Source: Branchiostoma belcheri (lineage: Eukaryota > Chordata > Leptocardii > Amphioxiformes > Branchiostomatidae). Taken from it: DNA of 64,000 bases. A program made the translations under genes and the position numbers. The DNA lies in assembly GCF_001625305.1 (NCBI RefSeq), contig NW_017803921.1, forward strand, positions 2,232,854 to 2,296,853. The letters run 5' to 3'. Shown here in pieces: positions 26,055-36,569 of the stretch (positions within the stretch are counted from its first letter, which is position 1; each line of letters starts with the position of its first letter). Under the pieces are notes generated by a model. That model was not told the origin of the DNA, made no database searches, and saw nothing but the letters and a program-made list of their open reading frames with translations.

Positions 26055-26180
26055 CCTGAAGCATCGCGTGTTTGTGTTTGTAGTGTCGGCACCAAACTGC
26101 GTAAAGTCAACATTGATACAAGCCAGGAATCGCGGGGAGGGTAAATTTGCGCACAGGGCCAGGTGGACTAAAGGTGATTT
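26055..26180 (-). repeat. Dispersed repeat with protein-like frame, copy 2
   Basis: Second copy of the element at 5315-5435, lying about 0.6 kb downstream of Ptf1a copy B. Confidence 0.6.
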
Positions 26181-26755
26181 GGGGCCTGATTGATAATGCT
26201 GTCCCCGGAGCTGAATACAAGAGCATTTCTTTGAAAAACGGCGGTATCCCAACACAGGGATTTAAGTATTGTATGTGGGCGAAATTCGGTTTATTACTTT
26301 TTTGTCCCGATATTTGCACGTGAAAGTCTTATGTAATCTGCCCGTGTGGGCAATAAAGTCCACAACAAAGGCATTTCCGTTCAACATTTTATATACATCA
26401 TACATACACATGGCTGTACTTCACAATGACCATATACAACTTGTTATACATCGGTGGTGAACACACGGTCTATAACATGGAATAGAAAATAGCAGTTTAC
26501 TTGGGATCCGAGAGCGAAATATATAGAAAATAGCGAAATACCGCAAAATACATTCAAAATGAACATCGTAGATGCGACATCTTTTTAGAACAATACATGT
26601 CTGATGTGTACAATAAACTCCAAAAGCTACCATATAAAGAGATTATAAAATAGTAGATTATGTACATGTTTCGAAGTACCAATTGCATTTTTTACAAAAA
26701 GGCTCCAGGCCTGTATATACTGTCCACAGTAGTGTCGTATTTAAAAGTCTTTCTC

Positions 26756-27871
26756 TTACGCTGGCACAACTTGTTCCATCGGCAAGCTACTAGTACTACT
26801 CTTTGTGCTCTCCGTTCTTGGGTCCTCTGGTGTCCAGATTTTCGCGACAAGTCTCTGTCCCTTTGAAACGGGTTTTCTCTCGTCTGTCCATGAGAGGGAG
26901 TGGCCCTCTAGCGGCGGGACCCCGTACTCCATGTCGGTGGGCGACATGCTTCCTGGAGAGAAAAAAAAAAGAATAAAGAAAAAAAAATTCAATGAATGAT
27001 TTATTTGTTGGCACGACAAAAATGTCTACATAAAAGATGTATGTATGTATGTATGTATGTATGATAGATGTATGAAAAGTCACAGAACGTTTGTCGCTAT
27101 GGCATAATATATGGATGAATGAAGACCTTTATTGTACCCACAGTACAGGTCACAGCAAAGGAATAGCTTGCTTATACACAATGATCAATCTAGCACTAAC
27201 ACTATAGCCAAAAGTAAATTCGACTTCTCGCTTCACTGTGATGGTGAAAAGGTAAGAACAGCCATGTTCCAGAATCAGGGGGTTGTCTAAAATATCTACC
27301 AGTAGTGAGGAGGACAAACATATAAATGAAAACAATTTTTTTCTGAATTTGTCTTGAACCCACCTGTTCCTTTGTGACTTATGATGATTTTCGGTGGCTT
27401 CTTCAGCCGGCTGTGCGCAACTGCTTCTCCACCTTGCGTGTCCGACTTGACTAGGTCCGACAGGAACCGAATGTACCCGATGGCCAGGTGCAAGGTGTCC
27501 GCTTTGGAGATCCTCCTCTCGTACGCCAGCGTCGGGACCCGTTTCCGTAGCACATCGAAGGCCCCGTTGATAGACTCCATGCGGCGACGTTCTCTCACGT
27601 TGGCGGCTAGACGCTGCTTCTTCCTCTGCGTGGCCGACTTCTTCTTCTTCCTCGCAGGCGACGCATCCTCATCTCTGACCGGCGACGCTGCTCCGTCCGA
27701 GCCGAAACTTGTGGCGCAGCCGTCAGAACCGGAGTCGAAACTTGTCTCGCTCACATCGTCCATAAACTCTTCCAGAAAATCGCCACTCGGCGATGGAGGA
27801 GGGGAGGACAGGATGTCTTCTAGCATCCTCGCGAAGTCGAGATCGCTAGCGACGCAACCGAACCCGTCCAT
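26756..27871 (-). CDS. PTF1A-type bHLH transcription factor, diverged tandem copy B
   Basis: Exons 27871-27364 and 26952-26756 join in phase 1 at the same codon as copy A (GTG split) and give 234 aa. The bHLH is at about residues 87-141. Both RBPJ tryptophan motifs are kept ([11 protein letters not shown] and KIWTPEDPR). The N-terminus is acidic and serine-rich, with an SSPPPSPSG stretch. The bHLH departs from the PTF1A consensus at positions copy A keeps: ESINGAF for QSINDAF, LAYERR for [14 protein letters not shown] for SKVDTLRL, and YIRFL for YINFL. I infer a tandem duplicate with altered DNA-binding or dimerisation preference rather than a Fer2/Fer3-type PTFb gene, because the C-terminal tryptophan motifs are PTF1A hallmarks. 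The start is the first ATG of the open frame and follows a TATA-like element by about 75 bp. The frame is intact, with no sign of decay. Confidence 0.93.
27040..27064. repeat. (ATGT)n microsatellite in Ptf1a-B intron
   Basis: About six ATGT units within the 411-bp intron 26953-27363, which holds nothing else notable apart from its polypyrimidine tract. Confidence 0.85.
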
Positions 27872-27943
27872 TGTTTTGCAGGAGCTGTGTGGACTCGGTA
27901 CTGCCCCTACTTTGACACTGCCCCGGGTCGGAGCCTCACACCG

Positions 27944-27954
27944 TTTAAATATAC
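27944..27954 (-). promoter_or_regulatory. Candidate TATA box of Ptf1a copy B
   Basis: The minus strand reads TATATTTAAAC about 73-83 bp before the ATG, between the CCAAT cluster and the coding start. This would give a 5' leader of roughly 50 bp. Confidence 0.5.
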
Positions 27955-27985
27955 CCCGCGGCGCCTAATTGGTCGGTGACCCTGA

Positions 27986-28045
27986 CCAATCGGGTGCGGC
28001 GGTTCTCCCGGATGCTGGCCAATCAGGATCGGCGGTTCTCCCGGA
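27986..28045 (-). promoter_or_regulatory. 33-bp tandem CCAAT repeat in Ptf1a-B promoter
   Basis: CCAAT at 27986-27990 and 28019-28023 are 33 bp apart. Each is followed by CGGCGGTTCTCCCGGA (27997-28012 and 28030-28045), again 33 bp apart. An inverted CCAAT (AATTGG) lies at 27968-27973. The spacing is about three helical turns, so the copies would face the same side of DNA. Confidence 0.55.
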
Positions 28046-28078
28046 CGCGTGCTGGGGCGGGGCATGTTTGCCGGGAGG

Positions 28079-28103
28079 GAGGAAATGCCAATATTTGTCC
28101 ACT
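28079..28103 (-). promoter_or_regulatory. Conserved promoter motif of Ptf1a copy B
   Basis: Counterpart of the motif at 25207-25231, with core GCCAATATTTGT, 208-232 bp upstream of the copy B start codon. The surrounding promoter has otherwise diverged, so this block looks selectively kept or recently converted. Confidence 0.6.
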
Positions 28104-28710
28104 CACCTTGATTACAGCGTTTAAAAGGGCATTCGGGAAACCCAGGGCAAGGGAACCCAACAAGGAAAGCTCTGTTGTAGTCTCTTAGCGTACAGCGGTT
28201 TTAAACCGGTAATGGAAAGTAACAACACAATGTTTTGGGCTCCTAATACCCTGACAGTACTTGCCAAGCAGATAGTTTCGCTTTTACGGACGCACCAAAG
28301 AGAACGAATGAAGCTTAACATTTGAAAGCAAATGAAGGATGTTTCGACCCATCCCCATCAATTTTGAATCTTGTTTCTGTCTCCTTTAAAAAAGTACCGG
28401 AAGTAAACATAACCACCTGCATTCTTATCATTGTCATCAGATAATTTGTGCAGATAGTTGTGACAGCAAACATGTTAAGTACAACACTCCCGACCCGAAA
28501 TGGTTTGAGCCATTAGAACACAATGAGGTGAATAGATCTCTTTATCTTGTCGAGGAGACAATCTTCTGTCTTCGGTTTCTTCAGCTGCTGTCACATAATA
28601 AGGAAAGATTCGCATTTCTTACAAGACAAACCTTCGGACAAAAAAATTATGGCATTTCTAATATTAAAAAGAAGCGAGGGGAAGCCAAAATCTACATGCT
28701 TCACCATAGC

Positions 28711-28711
<1 letters not shown>

Positions 28712-28793
<82 letters not shown>

Positions 28794-28816
28794 TGAGTGT
28801 GTGTGTGTGCGCGCGT
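28712..28816. repeat. Long (GT)n microsatellite
   Basis: About 40 uninterrupted GT units, then GAGTGA-interrupted GT and GCGCGC. All open frames here (poly-CV or poly-TH) are artefacts of the repeat. Confidence 0.97.
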
Positions 28817-29399
28817 ATGCATGCGATCATAATATAGTTGTATGGATATGTATAAGCGCCGTATTTGGCAACATGGAATTTGCACTCTATGATATAACCG
28901 CGCGGCATAACTGTCATTCGTCACACCAGCTTCGAATTCTGTACCTGTATCTGTATCTGTATAGACGGTAAAACCGTCCTTCGATGTAACATATCTCCTG
29001 TATCTGTATCTGTATAACCAGTATAACCACCATTCGGCAAATCAAACACACCAGGCGCCTAATTATGTTACATTGAACGACCTGTCACGCCTAACATTCG
29101 CACATTTAACTCCACGAGTTGCCGCTGACTGTTACAACAATGCTTCGGGGGCATGGTGGCACCACATGATGGGCAGACGCAATACAGAAGCGCCGACTAG
29201 CGTCCATGTGTAACAGTGCATGGCGTGACTCAAGGTTTTTAGTGTTCTCTATCACAGCCGATATCAGTATATGGTGATATCTATAGAACATGTTTACCAT
29301 GTATACCAATGAGGTCTTTAAGCAACCCTTTCTTTAAAACTAGTGGCGCACAACTAACGTCTTAATTCCGTTGATTCTAGTCCATAGTTAATATCTTGG

Positions 29400-29625
29400 C
29401 AGGTACACGTATTTCTGATGTCTACCTGCACCTAACCTGCACTGGTCCATGTACTGGGTATGTGCAGATTAGTGCAGGTAACATTGGAGCTGTGCAGGTA
29501 TTTCTGATGTCTACCTGCACCTAACCTGTACTGCTCCATGTACTGGGTATGTGCAGATTAGTGCAGGTAACATTGGAGCTGTGCAGGTATTTCTGATGTC
29601 TACCTGCACTGGACCATGTACGTTT
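29400..29625. repeat. 89-bp tandem repeat, GTGCAGGTA family
   Basis: ATTTCTGATGTCTACCTGCA starts at 29411, 29500 and 29589, giving about 2.3 copies of an 89-bp unit. The same unit, inverted, is in ARF1 intron 2 (45178-45345). Confidence 0.9.
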
Positions 29626-29708
29626 TAACGCATACTAGGTAATATAGGTGGCATATATTTGTTGACATAACTGTTAGTGTTTAGTGGGGTAGATTTTTGA
29701 ACCACAGA

Positions 29709-29822
29709 CACGCGCGCGCGCGCGCGCACGCACACACACACACACACACGGGCACACACACACACACACACACACGTGCACACACGTGCACACGGGCACC
29801 ATGACACACGTGCACACACACA
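29709..29822. repeat. (CG)n/(CA)n compound microsatellite
   Basis: CGCGCG and CACACA tracts interrupted by GTGCAC motifs; Z-DNA-prone. Confidence 0.9.
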
Positions 29823-31652
29823 TACAGACCATGCTTATATTTTCAAATCAAAAACCAGACGTATCCCCAGACAATGCATTCAGTTGACACAGATGATGAT
29901 GGTACGATGGTATCAGATTAAACCGCTAGAAGGAATTTCATCAACTGCCCGGCGGGATAAGTCCTTCACGCCGCACGTAATCAACCTCAGACGAGCTTGA
30001 GGTGGACAGCCGTACAGCGACGCAAGAGTCTGGTCCTGAGAGAAGGTGTGTAAGAGTTCCGTATTTTCAACCTGTAGATACGTTGTAAGGACATACTGTG
30101 CTTCGGGAATTATACGCATAGCATCAATCTAGGTCGAATAAGTAGTGCCTTAAGTAGTGCCTTGGCAGAGTTACCGGTTTAAGTGGGCAAAAAAGCAAAT
30201 TTTTGCATTTTTTGGGCAAATTGTCATACCACACGTACATCTGCCTGGAGATAAATTGTCATGGCGAAACTTGATCTTCAAGTCAAATATGTGTCTACGG
30301 ACCCTCGAAACTAAATCCAGGTTTACCAGAAATAAGGGAATACGTGTGTACAGGCATCGAGTAAAGCCAAATCATTTGGTATTGCCATCCACAGACAAAT
30401 ACGAGACCACGGGTAGAAAAGAGTCTGAGACTGAGGTCGCTGGTGCTACTGTCAAGGCTTGCAAGAAGGGCAAGCGAGAGAGAGAGAGAAGAGAAAAAGT
30501 ACCAGTGTGAGATACTACAAGGTGAGTTTGAGACAAGATTGGAAAAGGTGTCGCCGACCTAAAATCACTTCAACATATATGAAATAGATAAATGAGAAGA
30601 AAGACGTGACAAACATGATAAAATGACCAGTTTCCTTTTTAATAGCACTGTCGAATTGTCTGTGTTTCTTTAGAGTTGCAGCCTTGTCCAAATTCTAGAC
30701 AGTTCGTAAAATATTTACACAAGCGGAAAATTGCCTCGCAGCCCAAAATACCACTTTTGTACCTGAGGAAAGGAAGGTCGTCAGACAATTCTTGTTAAAA
30801 ATGGTGACTATACCTGACCTTGCTGAGAGCGATACAAGACGACAGGAACTTGCACTGACAAATTGTATACTTTATTCAAAGGAAGAGAAAGTTCTGTTGT
30901 ATATAACGTGATGAACAACAATATCAGAATCAGGTAGGAACGGTTAATACATACTTAAATCAGACTGTCTGTAATATCACATGGAAAAAAGTTCATCCTT
31001 TTTTTCGTTTCTATACAGCTGTTATTGTGATTTTGCGGTTCCAATGACACGCATAAACTGATATAAAGCTAAAGCTAGTCTTATGATTTTCAATTTCTGA
31101 CAAAATATCGTTTTGCGCTCTCAGGGTGTTCGTGGATTTTTACATCCAGGTTATTTTCAGCTCACAAGGCTTAAGCTGAAATGAGACGGCGGAGGAAAGC
31201 CTTATGTATAATGGAGTCTGTATTTATCCATGTGTGATGAATATTAATAATGCACTATATAGATCTGTTTGCAAACCTGAGTCTCAGTGCCCTATAGTTG
31301 CTGATTCACTTGTGAAAACGTTTACCATACGATGGGCTGGGCTACATAACGGGTGTGTGTCTTCAATTGCTAGATCAGTGGCAACGATTCTGGATACGTG
31401 TGTTGTCTTCACTGGCGTTTTAGGGCATATTTGAGATGAACAGACCAGATTCCTACTTGACTAATATTTACATTTTCTGAATTTTTCAAATTTTCTAACA
31501 TAGATCATGATCAAGGCTGATATACACGTATAATTTTTTTCAGGGAGGACCACCGTGACCATTTGCTGGCCTCTTCACCCAAGTGAAACAACACTACGTC
31601 AGAATCAGAAAGGGAGGAAGCCTGAACTCTAGTCATTTCATTAGAATATTTT

Positions 31653-31816
31653 TACTCTCCAAGCAGATCTTTTAGTGGCTTCAAGTTGGCAAAATAGTAT
31701 CATTGCATCCAATACCCCACCTGGAGTTTAGTTGGCGAAAAAAAGATACATCAATAAAAAAAGCCCGATAAAAAAACACGTCAAAATAAGCCGAAGAAAC
31801 CTCTGCTTAGAGAGTA
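31653..31816. mobile_element. 164-bp MITE immediately upstream of the LRR receptor gene
   Basis: The ends TACTCTCCAAGCAGA and, reversed, TACTCTCTAAGCAGA are inverted repeats. The inner part shares CGGCTTATTTTGACG and ATCGGGCTTT (reverse) with the 17498 repeat. It ends 66 bp before the LRR start codon. Confidence 0.75.
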
Positions 31817-31882
31817 GATTGAAAATTGTGGCTTGCACCTTTGATTTTTGCATCTTATTGAAAGCGAAATCGCATAACTAGC

Positions 31883-34591
31883 ATGAAGAAAGTAGTACAG
31901 CTGATTGTTATAGTTCTCATCATCAAGGCTGTATACGTATGTGGAAGTTTTAACCCGGCATGTTTTCCTGGGTGCAAGAGCACGGAAGTCTGGTGGACTT
32001 GCGTCCCCTACAGTGGGTCAATGTTTGGTAAGGGTATCGGGTACAGGCCTAAGATCCTTTCCGATACCACATGTATCCTTTGCAAATCGCAGCGACAGCA
32101 ATATGATGCGCTAGATTCTTTTGAAACCAACTCAACATGCCTCCCTAACAGCATGTATGTGGCAGTTAGAGGGTTCTCATTTGGGCTACTGTCCGTTCAG
32201 AAACTATCCCCGCCCCAGCAGCCGACCGCGCGTACTCTTTCTCTGGTTGACTGTGGAATCACAGATATAGAAGAACACACTCTGGCTATGTTTCCTAAAT
32301 TAAGCTTCTTAAACCTTGACTTCAACAACTTGACCCACGTCAAGCAAAAATGGTTCACTGCTTTAAAGTTCCCACAATTGCTCTACAGTCTGTCGTTATC
32401 GCATAACAATATCAGCAGCATAGATTCAAACTGCTTTAAAAACCTCGCTTCTTTGGAAGTGTTGTTTCTAGACAATAACTCACTGCAAAGTGTTGGGCCA
32501 TATTGGTTTGACAAACTACAGAGTCTGGGCATGCTTTCCTTAGCATCAAATGTCATCCAAAACATCCATCCGGAGGCATTTAAGTCTCTGTTACTGTTGA
32601 ACAAACTGGACTTGAGTGATAACGCATTGAATCATCTGTCTAGTGATACTGTTAAGAGGATCCCCAAATTAGAAAGCCTTAAAATCAGTGGAAATAAGTC
32701 GATTTCTTCCATTGACTCTGTTCCGTCGGTGATCAACTGGAGTCTTGATTATTGGCAGTCTCCCCAGGACCCATCCAAACAACACATCGCATTGACGGTA
32801 AACGAAGCACTTTTATGTGTTACTACTCCAGCTTATGAAATGGGCGGTTATCATGTCCGCATGTATCCTGATTTCCTCATGCAGCTAGCGCAGCCAGATA
32901 TCAGACTATTACGGCAGTGCATATCACTTAATGTACAAAATGGAAGCAAGATAGAAAACGATCTGTCCTTCGTGGTAATATTCCTGAAATCAGACAAACG
33001 AGCTGAAAATGTCACACACTTGTGTAAATATGCCTGGAAAGATGCCAGTAGCGTGAACGTTGCTTTGGGCCACGAGGCTAATCTGCGAATCGTTCCTATT
33101 TGTGAAGACAAATTTGACAAATCCCAGAGCGTTGCAGTAGTTCTGAATGATATAACAGTTGGTGAACACGGAAATTATACTGATAGGTACAGTAAAAACG
33201 TCAAAACTGCTTTTGGCCATGAACCGAAAAATGTGACATGTCTTGTCAACACAGCCTGGGGGGAGACATACCGTCATGTTTTCACTTCGCCCCTGATAGA
33301 CACTCTTGAAGGCTCCTCCTGTGTAGAACAAAAGGAAACAGATCAAAAGACGTTCCCAGCAGGCACAAGAAACCCTGAGATCGAGAATCTGACGATTCCT
33401 TACACAGCTCGTACTGTGCCGGCACAGCCGGGTAAGAGGACAGCCCTACCTGTGCGTCTCGTCACTTTGTTAGCTGTGGTAGGACTTACTCTGATAGCAA
33501 TGCTTCCCGTGACACGTTCACTCAGAAAGCATGGCTACTGTTCAGGGGGTAACCAAGCCGCACAGCTTGCCCGTTCACGGGGTAACCAAGCCGCACTGGT
33601 TGCCCGTTCGCGGGGTAACCCAGCTGCACAGCTTGCCCAAGCCTCAGTAGGGTCTCCCCTCAGTATTGCCTCCTTGAATCACTGGATGATAGGTGGGGCC
33701 AGCGGCCAGGCTGTTACTGTCAACATCAGGTACAGTACAGCAGGTCGCGATAGAGCAACTGGTAGTGTTACTGAGCAAGCTTCGTGTTCAGGTGATGAGC
33801 ATCCGTACAGCGAAATTCCGGACGAATACTACAACAAGTACCCAAACACTGACACATACAACAAGTACGAAAATACTGACACATACAACAAGTACCAAAA
33901 CACTGACACTTTACCGCCAGCCACATACTGGGAGATTCCCGACGAATACTTCAACTACTACAACACGCATCCAGCATCGTTGCATACTGCCCACTACGAA
34001 AACACCACAGGGCGCCCCCTGTCGTGCCCTCTGGCACTGCAGGAGCCTCTGTCGTCAGGCCATGACGATGAAGTACGTCCTGTGTCTTTCAATGCCTCAG
34101 CAGCCCTTCCTATGGTAAACTTACGGTGTAAGTCTTATGGCACAGCCTCTAGAGCTGCAGCAGTTCCACAGCATTATGGAGTTGGTGCAAGAAATGCACC
34201 CATTCCATCCTACGGAATACCTGCATCAGTCAACCGTAGAGCCCGAGGTACTATGTCTTTGGTGGGTGAATATGGCAGAACGCAGCGTTCTAGTAATAAA
34301 ATCATTGCATTATACAGCAATCCTCCTACTGCCACTAAATTGCCTAAAACAGTGCAGACTAGCGTTATGCTCAAAGATGCATTCAAACATGAACCTGTAA
34401 CGAAAGTAACCAAGAGCAACCGAAACATGTCTAGTCCACCGACTGGACATTTGAGCATTGCCAGGTCCAATGAGGATACTTGGGCAACACCCGGGGAAGG
34501 CCGAATTCACAGGTCAAAAACCTTCAGCATTAAACTTACTAATAAGACGTCACAGACAGACGAAGCACGTCTGCGCCGCAAAAGTCTCTAG
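31883..34591 (+). CDS. Single-exon leucine-rich-repeat transmembrane receptor with Y-x-N tail
   Basis: An uninterrupted 902-residue frame. A signal peptide (about 1-20, VVQLIVIVLIIKAVYV) precedes a cysteine-containing N-terminal segment. Seven leucine-rich repeats follow (about 117-277, for example LEVLFLDNNSLQSV and LNKLDLSDNALNHL). Next comes a 230-residue N-glycosylatable region of unrecognised fold with cysteines near 312, 346, 381, 407, 453 and 480, which is not a classic LRRCT. One membrane segment spans about 521-544 (VRLVTLLAVVGLTLIAMLPV). The 358-residue tail lacks TIR, death or kinase domains. It has three 11-residue repeats (GNQAAQLARSR type, about 556-588), two EIPDEY boxes (644 and 684) and, between them, a 9-residue repeat NKYPNTDTY / NKYENTDTY / NKYQNTDTL. 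Another YENT follows at 705. No close family is recognised; an amphioxus-expanded LRR surface receptor is likely. A MITE ends 66 bp before the ATG. Confidence 0.85.
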   Translation: MKKVVQLIVIVLIIKAVYVCGSFNPACFPGCKSTEVWWTCVPYSGSMFGKGIGYRPKILSDTTCILCKSQRQQYDALDSFETNSTCLPNSMYVAVRGFSFGLLSVQKLSPPQQPTARTLSLVDCGITDIEEHTLAMFPKLSFLNLDFNNLTHVKQKWFTALKFPQLLYSLSLSHNNISSIDSNCFKNLASLEVLFLDNNSLQSVGPYWFDKLQSLGMLSLASNVIQNIHPEAFKSLLLLNKLDLSDNALNHLSSDTVKRIPKLESLKISGNKSISSIDSVPSVINWSLDYWQSPQDPSKQHIALTVNEALLCVTTPAYEMGGYHVRMYPDFLMQLAQPDIRLLRQCISLNVQNGSKIENDLSFVVIFLKSDKRAENVTHLCKYAWKDASSVNVALGHEANLRIVPICEDKFDKSQSVAVVLNDITVGEHGNYTDRYSKNVKTAFGHEPKNVTCLVNTAWGETYRHVFTSPLIDTLEGSSCVEQKETDQKTFPAGTRNPEIENLTIPYTARTVPAQPGKRTALPVRLVTLLAVVGLTLIAMLPVTRSLRKHGYCSGGNQAAQLARSRGNQAALVARSRGNPAAQLAQASVGSPLSIASLNHWMIGGASGQAVTVNIRYSTAGRDRATGSVTEQASCSGDEHPYSEIPDEYYNKYPNTDTYNKYENTDTYNKYQNTDTLPPATYWEIPDEYFNYYNTHPASLHTAHYENTTGRPLSCPLALQEPLSSGHDDEVRPVSFNASAALPMVNLRCKSYGTASRAAAVPQHYGVGARNAPIPSYGIPASVNRRARGTMSLVGEYGRTQRSSNKIIALYSNPPTATKLPKTVQTSVMLKDAFKHEPVTKVTKSNRNMSSPPTGHLSIARSNEDTWATPGEGRIHRSKTFSIKLTNKTSQTDEARLRRKSL

Positions 34592-35473
34592 ACTTTACTG
34601 GTACATGTATTTCAAATGGCCAAATCATCAAGTAGTCCTTTTTTCTGCTGGCCATACTATATATCTAAATATCATTGCCACAAGTACTGTTATAAGCAGA
34701 GTGCATCTAAATCCACTCTTTTTAACATTGCTACAATTCAGGTCACCAACGTGACCAATCATTTGAGTCATTAATAATGCATACCCATGCTACCCAACCA
34801 GCTATTCCAATTTGGCATGGCCTCAGGCCAGCTTTTTGAAAAGCTTTCTTGTTTGATCTACTATTTGTACATGTAATTGTATATTGTGAATGTGATTTTT
34901 AATGTGAATGAGATGCTTTGTTTGCTTACCTTGCACCCAGGAAATTTGCCATGCCAAGATGGGTTATGTAGATTTGACAATGGAGAAATTTCGTGATATG
35001 TAAATATCAGTGTTTTTGTATGTGTAAGTATATATTGTGTAATATGTGTTAACAGCATGTTTATTGATCTACTACAAATGTATTTAGTACTAAGTCTTTA
35101 TCCTCACAGTGTAAATAAGTGTAAAAAAAGAAATGTATGAAATGTGCAGAAGATGGACAGTGCCACCGTAACCTATACTTGGTCTTCACCCATTAACTTA
35201 ATAACAACTAAACGATAACTAACAAGTAACTAAAAACAACTTTTAGAACAATATTCAACAAACAACAGTGCCTCATGAACCCTGGAAGGCTTCATAAGTT
35301 CTGTAGGGCCAGATGGTCCCTATGTAAGGAGGAACAAAGAAAACCATTATACAGCATTATTATTACTAATCTATGGAACATATCACCAATATAATAGTAA
35401 CTAGAGTTTAGAGATCTCATACCTCGTGACAGCTTTTGTAAATACAATGTATCTTTCTTATTTTCTCATTGTG

Positions 35474-35479
35474 AATAAA
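35474..35479 (+). promoter_or_regulatory. Candidate polyadenylation signal of the LRR receptor gene
   Basis: AATAAA about 880 bp after the stop codon, with no other gene in between. The assignment rests on position alone. Confidence 0.35.
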
Positions 35480-36215
35480 ACTGTAAGTAGCATAATCCAC
35501 GTTGATTGGTTGTCTTCTCTACTAGCCTTTAATATTGGTCAATGGTTAACTTAGGTGAAAGAGAACACTAAGAAGGCAAGTACATATACTTGATCCTAGT
35601 ACTAGTAGTAGTGTTGCTTGGAAAAATGTGATGATGTGAAACATGTATGATACAGTACAACTTTATTAGGAAAATTACACAGCAGAGGACACAGTCCAAC
35701 ACACCCATTTGGATGGTTGCTTCTTTAATTTTTCCTCCCCAAAAAGTCAGTATCGTAAAAATAGGAGGAAAAAAGACTAGTAGCCAGGGCAAAAACGTTA
35801 CCTAAATAAAACAACTATGGTAATGCGACAATAAAAAAAATCAAGTTATCAATATGATATAAAATCTCTATCCAATGTTTCATGAAAAGATGTAGTTTTC
35901 TTAATTTTTGTAATGATCCTAGAAAAAAGGATACTTTCCCATAACTGAGAACCAATCATTGAACAGACATGCTGGGAGCTATTTAGTCAAATACAAACTA
36001 GAACTTAGACCTGTTTGCAATATTATACTGTCTTATACTGTTTTACTGTTAAGACTGCTTGAAAACAGTCTTATACTGTTTTCAAGTATGTTACCAGTAT
36101 TTATGAGTACTAGTAATGGATTTTGTTAAATTAAGTCACATTCATGTACATGCAGCGATGCACTTTCCAGTACCCTCCCTACATTCATAGATAGGTTTCA
36201 TACATTAGTGTTGGC

Positions 36216-36569
36216 CAGGCTTTTAGCTAGGATTTTTTTGGTGGGCGTCCATTTTTTTTATTGTATGCTATGCACAGTGAAGACATGCTGAGTGCAAGAT
36301 TTTAGGGGGGCTTTTTTGAAATTCATAATGCTCTCAAACACTACTTTCTGCATTTTCAGGTGTAAATTTGAGTTTTTTCCTTCAGTAAACCATCATTTTG
36401 GTATTTATAGTAAGGCTGAAGGGAGGCATATGTGCATGGCAAGGGTTGGGAGTGGAAAAAATAGGGCGTCTTTAGGGTGTCCTACAAAAAAGTAGGGCGT
36501 CCAATTTCTTATTATTTTCAGTACAGGGCGTCCAAAAGACACCCTGGACACCCCCTAGCTAAAAGCCTG
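36216..36569. mobile_element. Non-autonomous hAT-like element with 8-bp target duplication
   Basis: Begins CAGGCTTTTAGCTAG and ends CTAGCTAAAAGCCTG, inverted repeats of 15 bp. It is flanked on both sides by GTGTTGGC (36208-36215 and 36570-36577). A CAGGC terminus with an exact 8-bp duplication is typical of the hAT superfamily. The interior repeats GGGCGTCC and carries no transposase. Confidence 0.88.

Larger units (their letters stand above)
28104..31652. other. Spacer between Ptf1a-B and the LRR receptor gene
   Basis: Two long microsatellites and the 89-bp tandem repeat; otherwise no feature. A 117-codon frame at 30157-30510 has basic, low-complexity content and no recognisable homology. 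Confidence 0.5.

Noticed and set aside
28528..28971. 147-codon open frame with poly-CV
   Set aside because: Produced by the (GT)n microsatellite; its antisense gives poly-TH.
28712..29822. CRISPR-like or clustered repeat array
   Set aside because: Simple dinucleotide tracts and an 89-bp tandem repeat without unique spacers, in an animal genome.
33693..34118. 141-codon frame overlapping the LRR receptor tail in another frame
   Set aside because: Shadow of the real frame; its TTSTKTLT repeats mirror the 27-bp DNA repeat.
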